Assembly: GCA_036971615.1 (NCBI GenBank)
Contig: JAYKKR010000035.1
Coordinates: 248,001 to 312,000, forward strand
Source of the DNA: Amyloporia xantha
Taxonomy: Eukaryota; Basidiomycota; Agaricomycetes; Polyporales; Adustoporiaceae
Length of the DNA stretch: 64,000 nucleotides
Direction of reading: 5' to 3'
Numbering within the stretch: the first letter of the stretch is position 1; each line of letters opens with the position of its first letter. Below are positions 1 through 10,400 of the stretch, one piece after another. The position numbers and the translations under genes are program-made. The notes under the pieces are model-generated. The model was not told where the DNA came from and did not search any database. It saw only the letters and a program-made list of their open reading frames with translations.

Positions 1-140
1 ATAAGATTGAAATAGGATTAAAATAACATCAAAAAAGGATTGAAACAAGATTGGAACAAGATCGATGACACTCACGTTTGTCTCTTCCAATCTTGTTTCA
101 ATCCTTTTTTGATGTTATTTTAATCCTATTTCAATCTTAT
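1..140. repeat. perfect 56-bp inverted repeat (hairpin)
   Basis: Bases 1-56 are the exact reverse complement of 85-140, with a 28-nt spacer (57-84). Because the left arm starts at base 1, the true inverted repeat may extend beyond the window. The arms are built from the same TTTCAATC-type words that fill the next 500 bases. It could be the centre of a palindromic element or a head-to-head junction of two copies of that AT-rich repeat. Confidence 0.95.
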
Positions 141-640
141 TTCAATTCTATTCCAGTCTTATTTCAGCTTTATTTTTCAATCCTTTTTCTGTTTCATTTC
201 AGTCTTTTTTTCATTCTTTTCTTCATCCTATGAGACTCAAGTCTGAATGGAAAGATTGAAAACATGTGGTCACATCTTATTTCTATCTTTCATGTCACAA
301 GATTTTGAAAATACTGTGACATAGCTATCACAATCCTTTTTCAGTCCTTTTTCAATATTTCCCATCAATCCTATTGCAATCTTATTTCAACCTCACTTTC
401 ATCTTTTTGCCTGTAATATTGGAAACAGATTGATAAAACAGATTGATACAAGACAGATAAGGTGGGTTTCAGTCTTTTCTTCAATCTTATTTCAATCTGT
501 TCATGATATCTTTTCAATATTCTTTTCTGTCTTTTAATCAATCTTATCTTGGTATTTTATCAGTGTTAAGGTGCTAAATATGGTAAACCCCTTTAAACTC
601 TTTTTTCAATCTTTCCCACAAAAAGATTAATACACGGGCA
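141..640. repeat. AT-rich TTTCAATCTTA-word repeat
   Basis: Low-complexity AT-rich stretch in which words such as TTTCAATC, TTTCAGTC and CAATCTTATTTCAA recur irregularly. No reading frame of interest. It continues the sequence of the hairpin arms at 1-140 and is probably a decayed simple-repeat derived region. Confidence 0.7.
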
Positions 641-1384
641 GGTCGCGCTATCAAACCTGGTTCAACCCCAGGAACTTTGTGCTGTTGATACGACCTATGA
701 AACCCTAACCCCTGCACAAGGTGCGAACAAAAGGGCAAAGGAATCGAGGAATCGTAATAAGAATGGTCTAGGTGTGAGGGAGTTTGTCACGAGTTGACAT
801 CGAGCGTTTCTTCCTTTCTATATACGGACAATTTTCTCCTTTTACTCATCGTTATTTTCCCCTCTTATTTGAACAGCCATTCTACTATACACGAACACAG
901 CGAGCTCCCTGTTCATGGACTTAGACGTGTCGACCATTACAGGTCACATGTCCCTTTCCCACGGACTCCGTCCCGCCTTCCCTTTACGGACGTTTACTTA
1001 AGCACGGTGCCGACCGACCTCGGGCCCCGACCGGGCTCCGCTAACGACATCACTTATGACTCATAGCCTGCTTACTCAGGCTGCGCACAGACCACCTGCG
1101 CACGGACCATGTACATAGCCTGCCCTGAACCTGTGTAGTATATAAGGTAGCACGCCTCTGCCTGGGGACTTCAGTTTTGACCTCTTGTCCCTAGGTAAGC
1201 CAAACCCTGCTTGTACTTACTTACCATTACTTACTTCTATTTATCTTGTCCCTAGCCTCTGATTCGAGCTTTGCTCATTGTCGCTTTGATAAGATCCTAG
1301 TCGAACGCCCTCAGCTCTTGTTAGGTTTGTCCGTCCTCTGTCGCTCGACTCATAGTCGCGACAGAGTTAGCAGGAAGGTGTCCT
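641..1384. other. no gene seen
   Basis: No convincing coding frame. Bases 655-671 form a 5-bp stem with a 7-base TTCAACC loop, like a tRNA T-arm, but no matching acceptor or anticodon arm was found. An imperfect inverted repeat (AGGTCG...TATCAA / TTGATA.CGACCT) surrounds it. Confidence 0.5.
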
Positions 1385-2180
1385 GTGTTTCGGCGAATGC
1401 GAAGCAGCATCTCGAAGGCGTACAGAGAATACTCGAAGGACTCGAAGTATGTCGAAGAATGGTCAAAGTGGCTCGAAGGATCATGGTGTCGGAGTGCAGT
1501 CGGAATATCAAAGAATCGAAGGAAATCGGGGCGAATATTGAAGCAAGTCGTAGAAGAATCGAAGAGTGTTGTGATAGAATCGGAGGATCATCGTAGGGAA
1601 TTGAAGCGAAGCGTGGGCATAGTAGAATCAAAGCGTAGTCGAACACTCAAGCGTAATCGAGGCTCTAGAGAGGAACTGACACAAACTCGACTTAAGAGCT
1701 CTGTACTGAGGGGGAAACTAGGTGGAATATAATGTATGGAAAGAGATAGCTAAGACAGGATTTTATACTACTACTCAGAACAATCTATGAATAATTGGGA
1801 GTGGCACACTAGTATGAGTGGCTTGCATTGTCTAATGATGACACTGATTTCTATATTAGGCTCGAAGATCGAATGGCCGAGGGACTCGGAGTGGCACAGA
1901 GTGATACATGTGTTCTCCTGCTGCTCTATTGTTCGCTCAAAATGGCTAGGCTTCTTCGAAGGAATGTCTCAAAATGTCGAAGCATCGGAGCATTGTGTCG
2001 AAGCATCGTAGGAACATCAAAGGTATCAGAGATCGAGTCGAAGAATCAGAATGATCGGAGATGATCGAAGCAATCAGAGAATGATCAGAGATGATCGAAG
2101 CAATCGGAGAATGATCAGAGAGTGTTGAAGGTGTTCGAGTGAACCGAGTGTCGAATCGAAGATGTAGAGCTGGCATAGTG
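1385..2180. repeat. degenerate TCGAAG(A/G) array with 30-bp tandem at its end
   Basis: The hexamer TCGAAG recurs every ten to thirty bases through 1410-1620 and again around 1975-2160, usually followed by GA or GG. At 2061-2120 two nearly identical 30-bp units lie in tandem (one G/A difference). Overlapping open frames exist on both strands but they are products of the biased repeat, with no recognisable domain. Similar TCGAAG/TTCGAA-rich sequence recurs near 36.98-37.06 kb and 44.3-44.9 kb. Confidence 0.65.
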
Positions 2181-3536
2181 AGCCGTTTCTGAGGACAGAA
2201 GGATCAAGTACCTATCACTGTGTTCAACCTAGGTTTAACCCTGGTGAAAAAAAAAGAGGGTCGGACCTCAGTACATCGGACTCTCGGGTTGAGCTAGGGA
2301 CATTCTCCGTTGGCCCCAGGACAAAATCGTCAGACCTGCACGTGATCCCAGCCTGCCTGTACCCGTTGGGCATCCAGCACCAGATACACGTCGCATACAA
2401 TTGCAACACACATAGATACAAAGGATAAAGGTAATATATTCATTGCAGAGCGTCACTACAATAGCATACAAGGTAGGGAAAGAATGACATCCCTCCCGCC
2501 GCTGTGTCTAACCAAGATCGGCCCGCACGCGGATGGGAAACTAGTCGACTACCAGTTGTGATTTCATATTCGCACTGCCGTAAAATAATACTATCCGTGT
2601 GTGAGTATACTGGTCAGGCATGTGGAGAAACGACTGCACCTAATCACACTGTGTGAGGGGTGGCAAACAACCTATCTGCGCCCTCAGTCCTCGGTCATTG
2701 TCACCGGGCCTGTGCTCAGACTCTGATGACCTGAGGTGGGCTACATCACCTCATTTTCCATCTTGCTTGATGAGCAATATCTGAAGCCAAAGCATGAAAT
2801 GCAATATGACGAAGAATGGCAGATGCACCGCTACTAGATCTGAACATGTGAGACCATCATCACGCCCAGTGGATCCTAGAATAAACTCACTGTCCGATAT
2901 AGGGATTGCGAGATGAGCCCGCTAGGCTCCTGCAACAATATTGTGCACCACGATAAGAGCTAGACCTGTTTTGAAAAACGGAAGTGTGTCAGTCAGATGT
3001 GATTACAAGCTCCTGATCATCATCTCCCAGATGATCAGGGTACTGGGGTACTGGTACATGCACCAGGAGCTGTGAAGCTCAGACCAGACGACAAAGTGAA
3101 CATGCAACAGGAATCATCCAAACAACAAATAAAATGACTCGCAACGAGTAAGAGTGCTCATTGAACAATCAAATGATACATGGAGATCCCAACAGATGGG
3201 TGTACATGCAATATGCATTCTTCAACAGACTGAACTGAATCAGATTTTTTCAACAGAATCAAGAACATGGAGACAACAGAGACAGAGGTGTGCACAAAGG
3301 ATGAAGAACTTGGAGAAACAAAATTTTGCGGACTCTTACGTATGTGTCACATGCAAGCCACATATAACCCCAGGTGAAGCTGTGGGCGGTCCCAACCTGG
3401 GCAGATATTTTTGGTGGTATCTGGGACAAAATCGCTCTACTTAGGTTTGGCGCAATTTAAATTGGACCTGGCACAAATTTCAGAATTGTCCCCGGTCCTT
3501 TCTGGTCAGGTTGGGACTCAGGCTATTCGAAGCTCT
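2181..3536. other. no gene seen
   Basis: Mixed-composition sequence without a convincing coding frame or domain. A short open frame near 3154-3444 has no recognisable motif and I do not call it a gene. Confidence 0.5.
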
Positions 3537-3560
3537 CATCAGGAAAACCCCTCCAGGTTA
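3537..3560 (+). repeat. transposon-end-like sequence (left)
   Basis: Begins CATCAGGAAAACCCCTCC. A similar word in the opposite orientation ends at 23292 (CATCAGGAAAAAACCCCC read on the minus strand). These could be the two ends of a larger, older element into which the others inserted, or unrelated solo ends. Confidence 0.4.
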
Positions 3561-4795
3561 ATGATATAGTAAAAGCCGTAATTAGACATCATTGGACTGT
3601 ATTATCCCATTATTAAAATTACACATCATTATAGCAAACTAGTGGTCCCCCCCGGCGTACGTGGTGTCATTCTGAGTAATTTATCATAATCCGAAGCTTT
3701 CTACGCCTTTTAGCTGTACTTGCTACAGATTACTCACACAATACGATGAGATGAACCATTGAACCATTTCATTGCTGCACATACTGCCTAATTACATAAA
3801 CAGTAGCTACACTAGTACCTAATACTAAAGACTACTACTACTAGTAGCATCTCATCCGTCAACTCAGGGCCAAGTTGGAGGATGCCGCGGAGCATCAGGA
3901 AAAACACTTTTTCCCTGAGACACTCTGGGATATATGAGATTTGTCAGGTTGTCTCAGGTAGTCCCAGAGCATCCCAGGTCATCTTTGATTGCTCTGAGTT
4001 GCTCTGAGATATTCAAATAATTTCAGAGCATCCCAGGCTATCCTTTATGTCTTTAAGGTGCTTTAGAATTTGGAAGATTATATTCAAGTTGTGATTGGAC
4101 AGTCTGACATGTATATAAATCAGTTTAAGTTTATAATACTTGGTAAATTGCTGATATTTCTTAGCTCTATCTTCCTGTATTGATTGAGTCACATTGATTA
4201 GATAGAGAGATAGAAATCAAATTAGTTCCATTTATGATATCTATGTTCACTTCTTTCTATGATATTCTACAGTATGCTCTTGTACTAGCACTGTGATTTA
4301 TAGGCTACATTGAGGAAAATTCAATAATGATCACATCATGATTTGATTTCTTATTGAGGTAGAGAGGTAGATGAGTGTCAGTGTTCTTGTATGCTTTAAA
4401 ATAGAGTTGTCAATATTAGATTATTGAACAGACAAATACTTATTCTCCAACTTGATTTAGAACTTTGCTTTGAGATGCTAGTGACATTATAAAATTATTC
4501 AAGTTTTCTCAGAGAAGTTCAGAGATAGCTTGAGTTTCCATTGTACAACACTCTGAGCCAATTAGTATATCAGTCATTCCAGCTCTCAATTAGGGTAAGT
4601 TATTCCTATATTTCTGAAGAGAATATTTTAATTCAGCAATAAAAATGACCTAAGAAGAGTGTAGGCCACTAATAGTAAGTGTGATGATAGCTATGTAAAA
4701 ATGCTTGAGAATGAGACATTAAAGTAGAAGGCAGACAGATATTAGAGTGAAAATGCCAATCTGAGTGAAGAAGGCCACCATTACCTTAAATGGTA

Positions 4796-4872
4796 TACAG
4801 GCTGTCACGACAGCCTGTACTGTTTGGATGTTTGGCCAATGTTTGGCTTATGTTTGGCCCATGTTTGACACG
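4796..4872. repeat. 11-bp palindrome plus ATGTTTGGC tandem units
   Basis: Bases 4796-4806 and 4809-4819 are perfect inverted 11-mers separated by two bases. They are followed at about 4828-4870 by four units of a roughly 12-bp motif containing ATGTTTGGC. Lies inside the 3893-5932 element and may be the end of a small element nested in it. Confidence 0.6.
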
Positions 4873-5826
4873 TCACAAAGCAGTGCACATTCTCTCCTTA
4901 TACCATCACCATCGTTGAAGTCAGCTCCTGCCTCTCCTCTGTGTACATCTCTAACTTGTGCCTATACTTACTACATTCTGATATACTCTTATTGAGACTA
5001 CAGCTGGCCTTTCTGTCTGTTCTCTGGTGTCTCTATGTGACTTCTGTTGTTCCTTTTGAATGCTGGTGAGTTCACTGTCTCCAACAGGCTTGGCCTATAC
5101 TTGGTGGACAATGGTTTATCTGAAGGCTTGTGAGACATGGTTTATGCGAGTCTGTACTAGATCACCTGCAAATTCTCTGTTCTCTCTTTCAGATAACCTC
5201 CACTGCTACAGTTGTAAAACTAGTCTCTAATCTGTTCTACCATTGTTATCAAAGTGAGTGTATTGTCTTGCTGGGTATACTAATGACATGTCATCCTAGA
5301 CTGTATTTAGACCTCCAGCACTGTCTGAGAATTTAAGGTGAGTTCATGCCACATCACACATACTGTCATCTTTTCATAAATTGGACAGTATCTAGACTTC
5401 TGCTCTTCATTCCAGATATGTACTAGGAGTCATGAATTTTGATGGTATGTTTTTTGCAGATGCAGAAATAATGTATTAGCTGACAGAAGTTTTCATAGTT
5501 ATTTTATTCTCCTTCAGTTTTATAGACTGTATATATGATATGGTTACAGTGAGTATTTGTATACTATTTGACAGACGTCAACTTACTATCCCTATTGATA
5601 GTTGCCTTCTGTAGTATTAGAATAATATACATTTGTTTTGATTTATAAATATATCTCATTTATTATGAAATAATCTGAGTGATTCTGTGTAATTCCAGTA
5701 ATTCTGAGACAATCTAAGAGCAATACATATATCTTTGAGTGTGCTTTCAGAGTAATTCAGATATACTCTGGAGGAACTCTGAGATGCTCTCAGAGATTTG
5801 ACCTAGAAGGAGTTTGTCTGAGGGCG

Positions 5827-5915
5827 ACCTGGGACACTCTGAGCACTCTGAGCACTCTGAGTGCTCTGAGTGCTCTAGGATGCTCTAGGACAGTCCTAGA
5901 GTGTCCTAGTACCAA
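5827..5915. repeat. decamer array (GCACTCTGAG / GTGCTCTGAG)
   Basis: Several back-to-back ten-base units differing by one or two bases, passing into GCTCTAGGAT and CTAGGAC-type units near the right end of the 3893-5932 element. Typical of CACTA-like subterminal repeats. Confidence 0.75.
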
Positions 5916-6656
5916 ATATGTTTTTCCTGATGGATAGGGGACGCAGGATTGGCTTAAACTCATTTGCTTTGGCATTGAGGGACTATGGAGACCCGATAGG
6001 TGACACAGGGAGACTGGTGGCGAACTGGGCATGGATGATCAGAGACATGCCGGTTGAAAGTGTCTGTGAATCACCATTGTGCACGCCACATGCTCCTCAC
6101 GCACCTTTGCAAGTACCTCGGGATTGTCAGTAAGATGGTGGAAGCCACAGATCATATCCTGACTCACAAATAGGACAGCTATCATCTTGAAGACACTGAG
6201 ATCACAGCAGGCCAAGCCATTGCCACTCAAGTATACACTCCGACTCTCCAACCACTACCGTCACCTTCTTGTGGTCATGCGCAGCACGCTCGAGTTAAGA
6301 CAGCCTTGTTAATGCAGTAGGCCGATTGTAGTCTACCTAAATGCATCCAGTGATTCTATAGATCTCTGTTGGATTGTGGATAGTTGATGTTGGAAAAACA
6401 ATGAGAAGAGCGGTCAGTAGTGTAAGTGCGCAACGTTTGAAGGACAAAGGCCATCCTACCAACCTCCTATTTGAGATAGCACAATCTTATCCTCCTTATA
6501 CACAGACGACAGAGTAGAGTGAACTGTCAACAACCTAGAGAACTGAAAGTGGTGAGTTTTGAGATGTGAAACAGCCTAAGGTAAAGGTGAAATGAACAAC
6601 AGAGTCAAGAGCGCGTTGTCTTGTCTTGACGTGGCAGTCATGCCACGTGCCACATG

Positions 6657-6877
6657 CATCAGCAAAATCAAAGTGTTTTATTATTTTCCTTTTTTGTCTT
6701 CTTGCGTCTTATTTTACCAGAAAAGGAAACTAAGGCATCAAAGGACTCAGAAAGAGTGTCGATCGCATTGGGGCAAGACACGCTCGCATTATAGATTGTC
6801 TTATTTTCCTTACACAAGACATCAAGTCCAAATAAGGAGAAAAAGGTAAACAATACAAATGTTTGATTTTGCTGATG
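6657..6877. mobile_element. 221-bp MITE with CATCAGCAAAATCAAA ends
   Basis: The left end begins CATCAGCAAAATCAAAG and the right end, read on the minus strand, begins CATCAGCAAAATCAAAC: 16 identical bases in inverted orientation, followed by similar T-rich sequence. Flanking bases TG on both sides could be a 2-bp target duplication. No coding capacity. Its first six bases match the Plavaka ends just downstream. Confidence 0.75.
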
Positions 6878-7166
6878 TGCTACCGGCCACTTCCGCTCAT
6901 CATGTGACACAAATGCGAGATTTTGACCAAGTCCGAAATCTTGCTCTAGGGAGCAATATGCCAGTTTGAAATTTCGGCCCACCTTTTGTTCTGTACATGT
7001 TATTTCATTTCATATGCTGTTCAGTAGATCAGTTTTCTGCCACATATGGAGCAGTTATGGTTCATCCGAGTCAACTGCTTTGAGCAATAATAGCCCAATA
7101 TTCTGATATATTATCTGTAGTTACTTAATTTCCGAAGGACACAATGTCAAGAAGATTTTCTTAAAA

Positions 7167-7196
7167 CATCAGCAAATGTCAAATTTGTCTTATTGT
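7167..7196 (+). repeat. left terminal inverted repeat of the Plavaka element
   Basis: Starts CATCAGCAAATGTCAAATTT and continues GTCTTATTGT. Pairs with inverted copies at 22802-22831 and 23369-23398. It lies 322 bases beyond the transposase stop codon. Confidence 0.75.
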
Positions 7197-7488
7197 GTCT
7201 TAATGTACTTAACAAATCCATTAAGACCAGAAAGACCAGAAAGACAATGTACGCCGCAGACTTAATTTACTTTTTGTCTTTACAACGTGCTGCTAATATA
7301 CTATCGAAGTATTTCAAGTAACTAAGTAAAATTTACAAGACAAAAAGCATGCTGCAAGTTCTAAAGTACCCATTCAAATCGGAACTAGTGTGAACTTGAA
7401 CTTGAAGTGGAAATCCGACAAAGCAGCCGAAGACAATCTGTGTAATATAATATGTGAAAGCCATCATAAACCACATAAGTACATTAAG

Positions 7489-10400
7489 CTACCCTAGGAT
7501 TTCGAACATGTGGTGATCAGCGAACCTGTTCACATAGAAAGTGCGGAAGGCATCCAAGGAATAAAAGTGGGTCATATCATACGGTACTTGTGTGGTTCCA
7601 TAGACTGGTATCAAATGCGCCGCTCGGACAATGCGGTTAAGAGGAATAACACAAATGTTTGGAGAACGATCAGCTTTGCGAGCTGGAGTGACAACCCACA
7701 TACCTGTATCCTCGTCCGGCTGGTTCCCTATACAGTCGAAGTGCCGGACTAATGCACACTTGTACTGTGTATTTTGATGACGGAATGAGAAAAGTAGAAG
7801 AATACGGACAATGTCAACACTGCCGTTAGGTGCGCTGTGATCGTCAAGATCGGGCTTGAGGATTGCGCAATCAAAACGAGGTGCACCCTTGAACCATCGT
7901 GGCGAAGCCCGAAGGTGTTCACGATGCATTCCACCAACACCGCTCGCATCGCTGGGGGCAAAATATGTGGCAGCGGCAGAGTAATGTATGTTGATCCTTT
8001 CCGAGTCGTTGAAATGTGGGCATTGATTCAGAGCTACGTCGGAGCCTGGGATACCAATGTCCGGCATGAGCTGGTCATATAGAAACCGCCGTATGAATTG
8101 CGGTAGTCTGGGCTGCTTGATTTCGGCAGCAACACCGCTAACTGATCGTGCATGGCGCCGCTCTACACATCACCAATAATCAGAGAGATAGCTCGGATAC
8201 TATGAAATGCGCTTACGGATGGTCACCGCCATAGTTACATATCCTTCAACTGTTGGCCCAGGTAAAGCCTCATCATCTCTGTCGTGATCTATTCCTGCCG
8301 CAGCATTTGCATTTGCGCTTGCGTTCGCATTTATGACGCAGTTCTGATCACCTTGTTGTGCATTGTCATTGTCCGGGTCTTGTTGAAAGACCCTAGGTAA
8401 GTATCTTTGTTAAAAGCTAAATAAGACTGATTTACCTAGAGCACGATTTGTCGCGACCAAGAGAGGTTCTCGCAGCATGCCACGACTCACAAAGTCTACG
8501 CGCGATGCTGCTAATTTGTCGAGTCGTTGGTTGGTCAGAAGCATCTGACCGAGAGCGTTATAACGACTTGAACGTCGCCAGGGCTCCTTGACAGCCTTGA
8601 TATGCTTGGATTCAGTAATAGATGAACACAGGCCATTCGGAGCTCCAAATTCCCAGATGAGAAATAGATAATGTAGCAGGGAATGTTGGCGAGGAAGAGA
8701 GAACCCGTTTACGCGAACCCCATGTAATGCAAAGACGGGACGGTATTGGTGAAAGTGTTTTAAAGCGTTGTCGAGATCTTCCAGACTTTTCATGGTGTGT
8801 ACATTCCGTCTTGCGATGTAGCAGAATTCAAGGAAAGCGCGAATTGCGCGTACCATGTCCCGCGGAACATGCCCAGCAATTGCGGGGAGGTAGACCTGCA
8901 TGAATGTAGAATAAGAGCTGCATATGCGACAGGGATGCGAGTACTATACCTTCATAAGTGCCTTGGAATCATCCCCGGTCCATTGCTTGAAGGCCCGGCC
9001 TTCGGGAAAGCGGCGCAAGCCAGAGAATGCAGGAACAACTGCAATCCTGTAGTGAACTAATCAGTAGTCCGGACGGCTCTTTTGTGATTACTAGACTTAC
9101 CGTCTGTCGATATCAGCCAAGATCTCTTGTGCTCGTGTATTGCCATGCTTCTGTGTAAGGTATTGTCCAACCCAATCTACTAAATGGTCCTTGAATGTTC
9201 CTTTGATGAGCTGATGTAGAATGTCGGGTGATAGCATTTGGTGGATGTCGGCGCGGGGGAAGTCATTAGTGAAAGGCTGTCAAGGACAAACAACAATCAG
9301 TACTTGTAACAATAGACTCGGACAGAAGATAACAAAACGACTGAAAACGAAAAGGTAAATTATAAATTGAACACGGCCATCTTGAGAAGCTGAAGTGTGC
9401 CAGGGAACAATGCTAGCACGAGGGTCAAGCCTTGAAATCATGGTTAGGCAGAACCGTAAGAGCCTGAACCCATTGAGGCATGTTCGCCGTCATCGGCTGC
9501 CAGTGGCGCCACTTCGCAGCCACACCGAGGGATCCACGGCTCTCGAGAAACTTCATCGTCTCCTCAGGGCGCGAATATTTGCGTCCTCCGCGTCAGCGCG
9601 TCCTCGTGAATGCTCGTTCGTTTTAGTCCTCCTGATCCATGAACTGAGTGTCGATGTCCGATGGAAGGACCTCATGAGTGGGCAGCACAGTGGAAGGGCT
9701 GTTGCTGATGTAGTCGGTAAGCTCATAGATAATACCGTTGTAAGCTCCTATGAATCTTCTAGAGCGGGCCATGTCCGACAGGTCCGAAATTGAGTAACTG
9801 GCCTCAGGCTAGTATGCGACGCGGTTGTTTCACCGCATCTGGACCATTGATTCAAAATACCAATCCAGACGGGGATCACTTGTCCGTGCTCGGACTCGTG
9901 ATATTGAGCATTGCGGTCTGTATTGTTGCAAGAATCCTGCAGAATGCAGTGGTTGACGGATCTGAGGGTCACAGAGCGTGCTTGCGCATGTCGTTCAAGT
10001 TCGCTTCCGTCAACTACGCTCCGTGCCGTCTGAATGTCCTGCAAAACGCTTCTTGTTGAAGGCTCAGTGGGCGCAATTTTCATCGAAGACATTGAGAACA
10101 CACTGTGCGTCCGGGTCCGGCTGCTTCTGGACGTCTTGGCTCCAACAGAGCTGAATGAGTGACCGACTGTTCGTCTTTCGCAGTTCTCCAATTCACGAGA
10201 CTCGTCATGACATCCCAGGACGACCACTTTAGGATGCGCTCCTGTAGTTTCGCGCACCATAGATACCCACTGTCGGACCGACGAGAGCAGGAAGAGGCAT
10301 CTTCCTCCCTCAGAACTACCGAGGTCCATGAGCTTCGACACCGAATCCTGGTTCGGGAATCAGCGAAAGCACGATGACGGCTACCTGCACAAGAGGTCTG

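Larger units (their letters stand above)
3893..5932. mobile_element. 2.0-kb non-autonomous DNA transposon with CATCAG ends
   Basis: The left end reads CATCAGGAAAAACACTTTTT and the right end, read on the minus strand, starts CATCAGGAAAAACATATTT, so the first 14 bases are identical in inverted orientation. Next to both ends lie clusters of CTCTGAG-like motifs (about 3900-4040 and 5690-5910), the usual place for transposase-binding subterminal repeats. The interior is AT-rich; the short open frames near 4765-4995 and 5130-5336 show no domain. No clear target-site duplication was seen. The six-base terminus CATCAG is shared with the Plavaka element at 7.2-23.4 kb, so it may be mobilised in trans by the same kind of transposase. 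Confidence 0.7.

Noticed and set aside
655..671. T-arm-like stem-loop with TTCAACC loop
   Set aside because: No acceptor stem, anticodon arm or A box could be placed around it, so no tRNA gene is called.
7489..9276. Reading the two Plavaka halves as two separate genes
   Set aside because: The C-terminal half has no start codon context, begins with a splice acceptor in phase with the donor of the N-terminal half, and the two ends adjoin in the known family.
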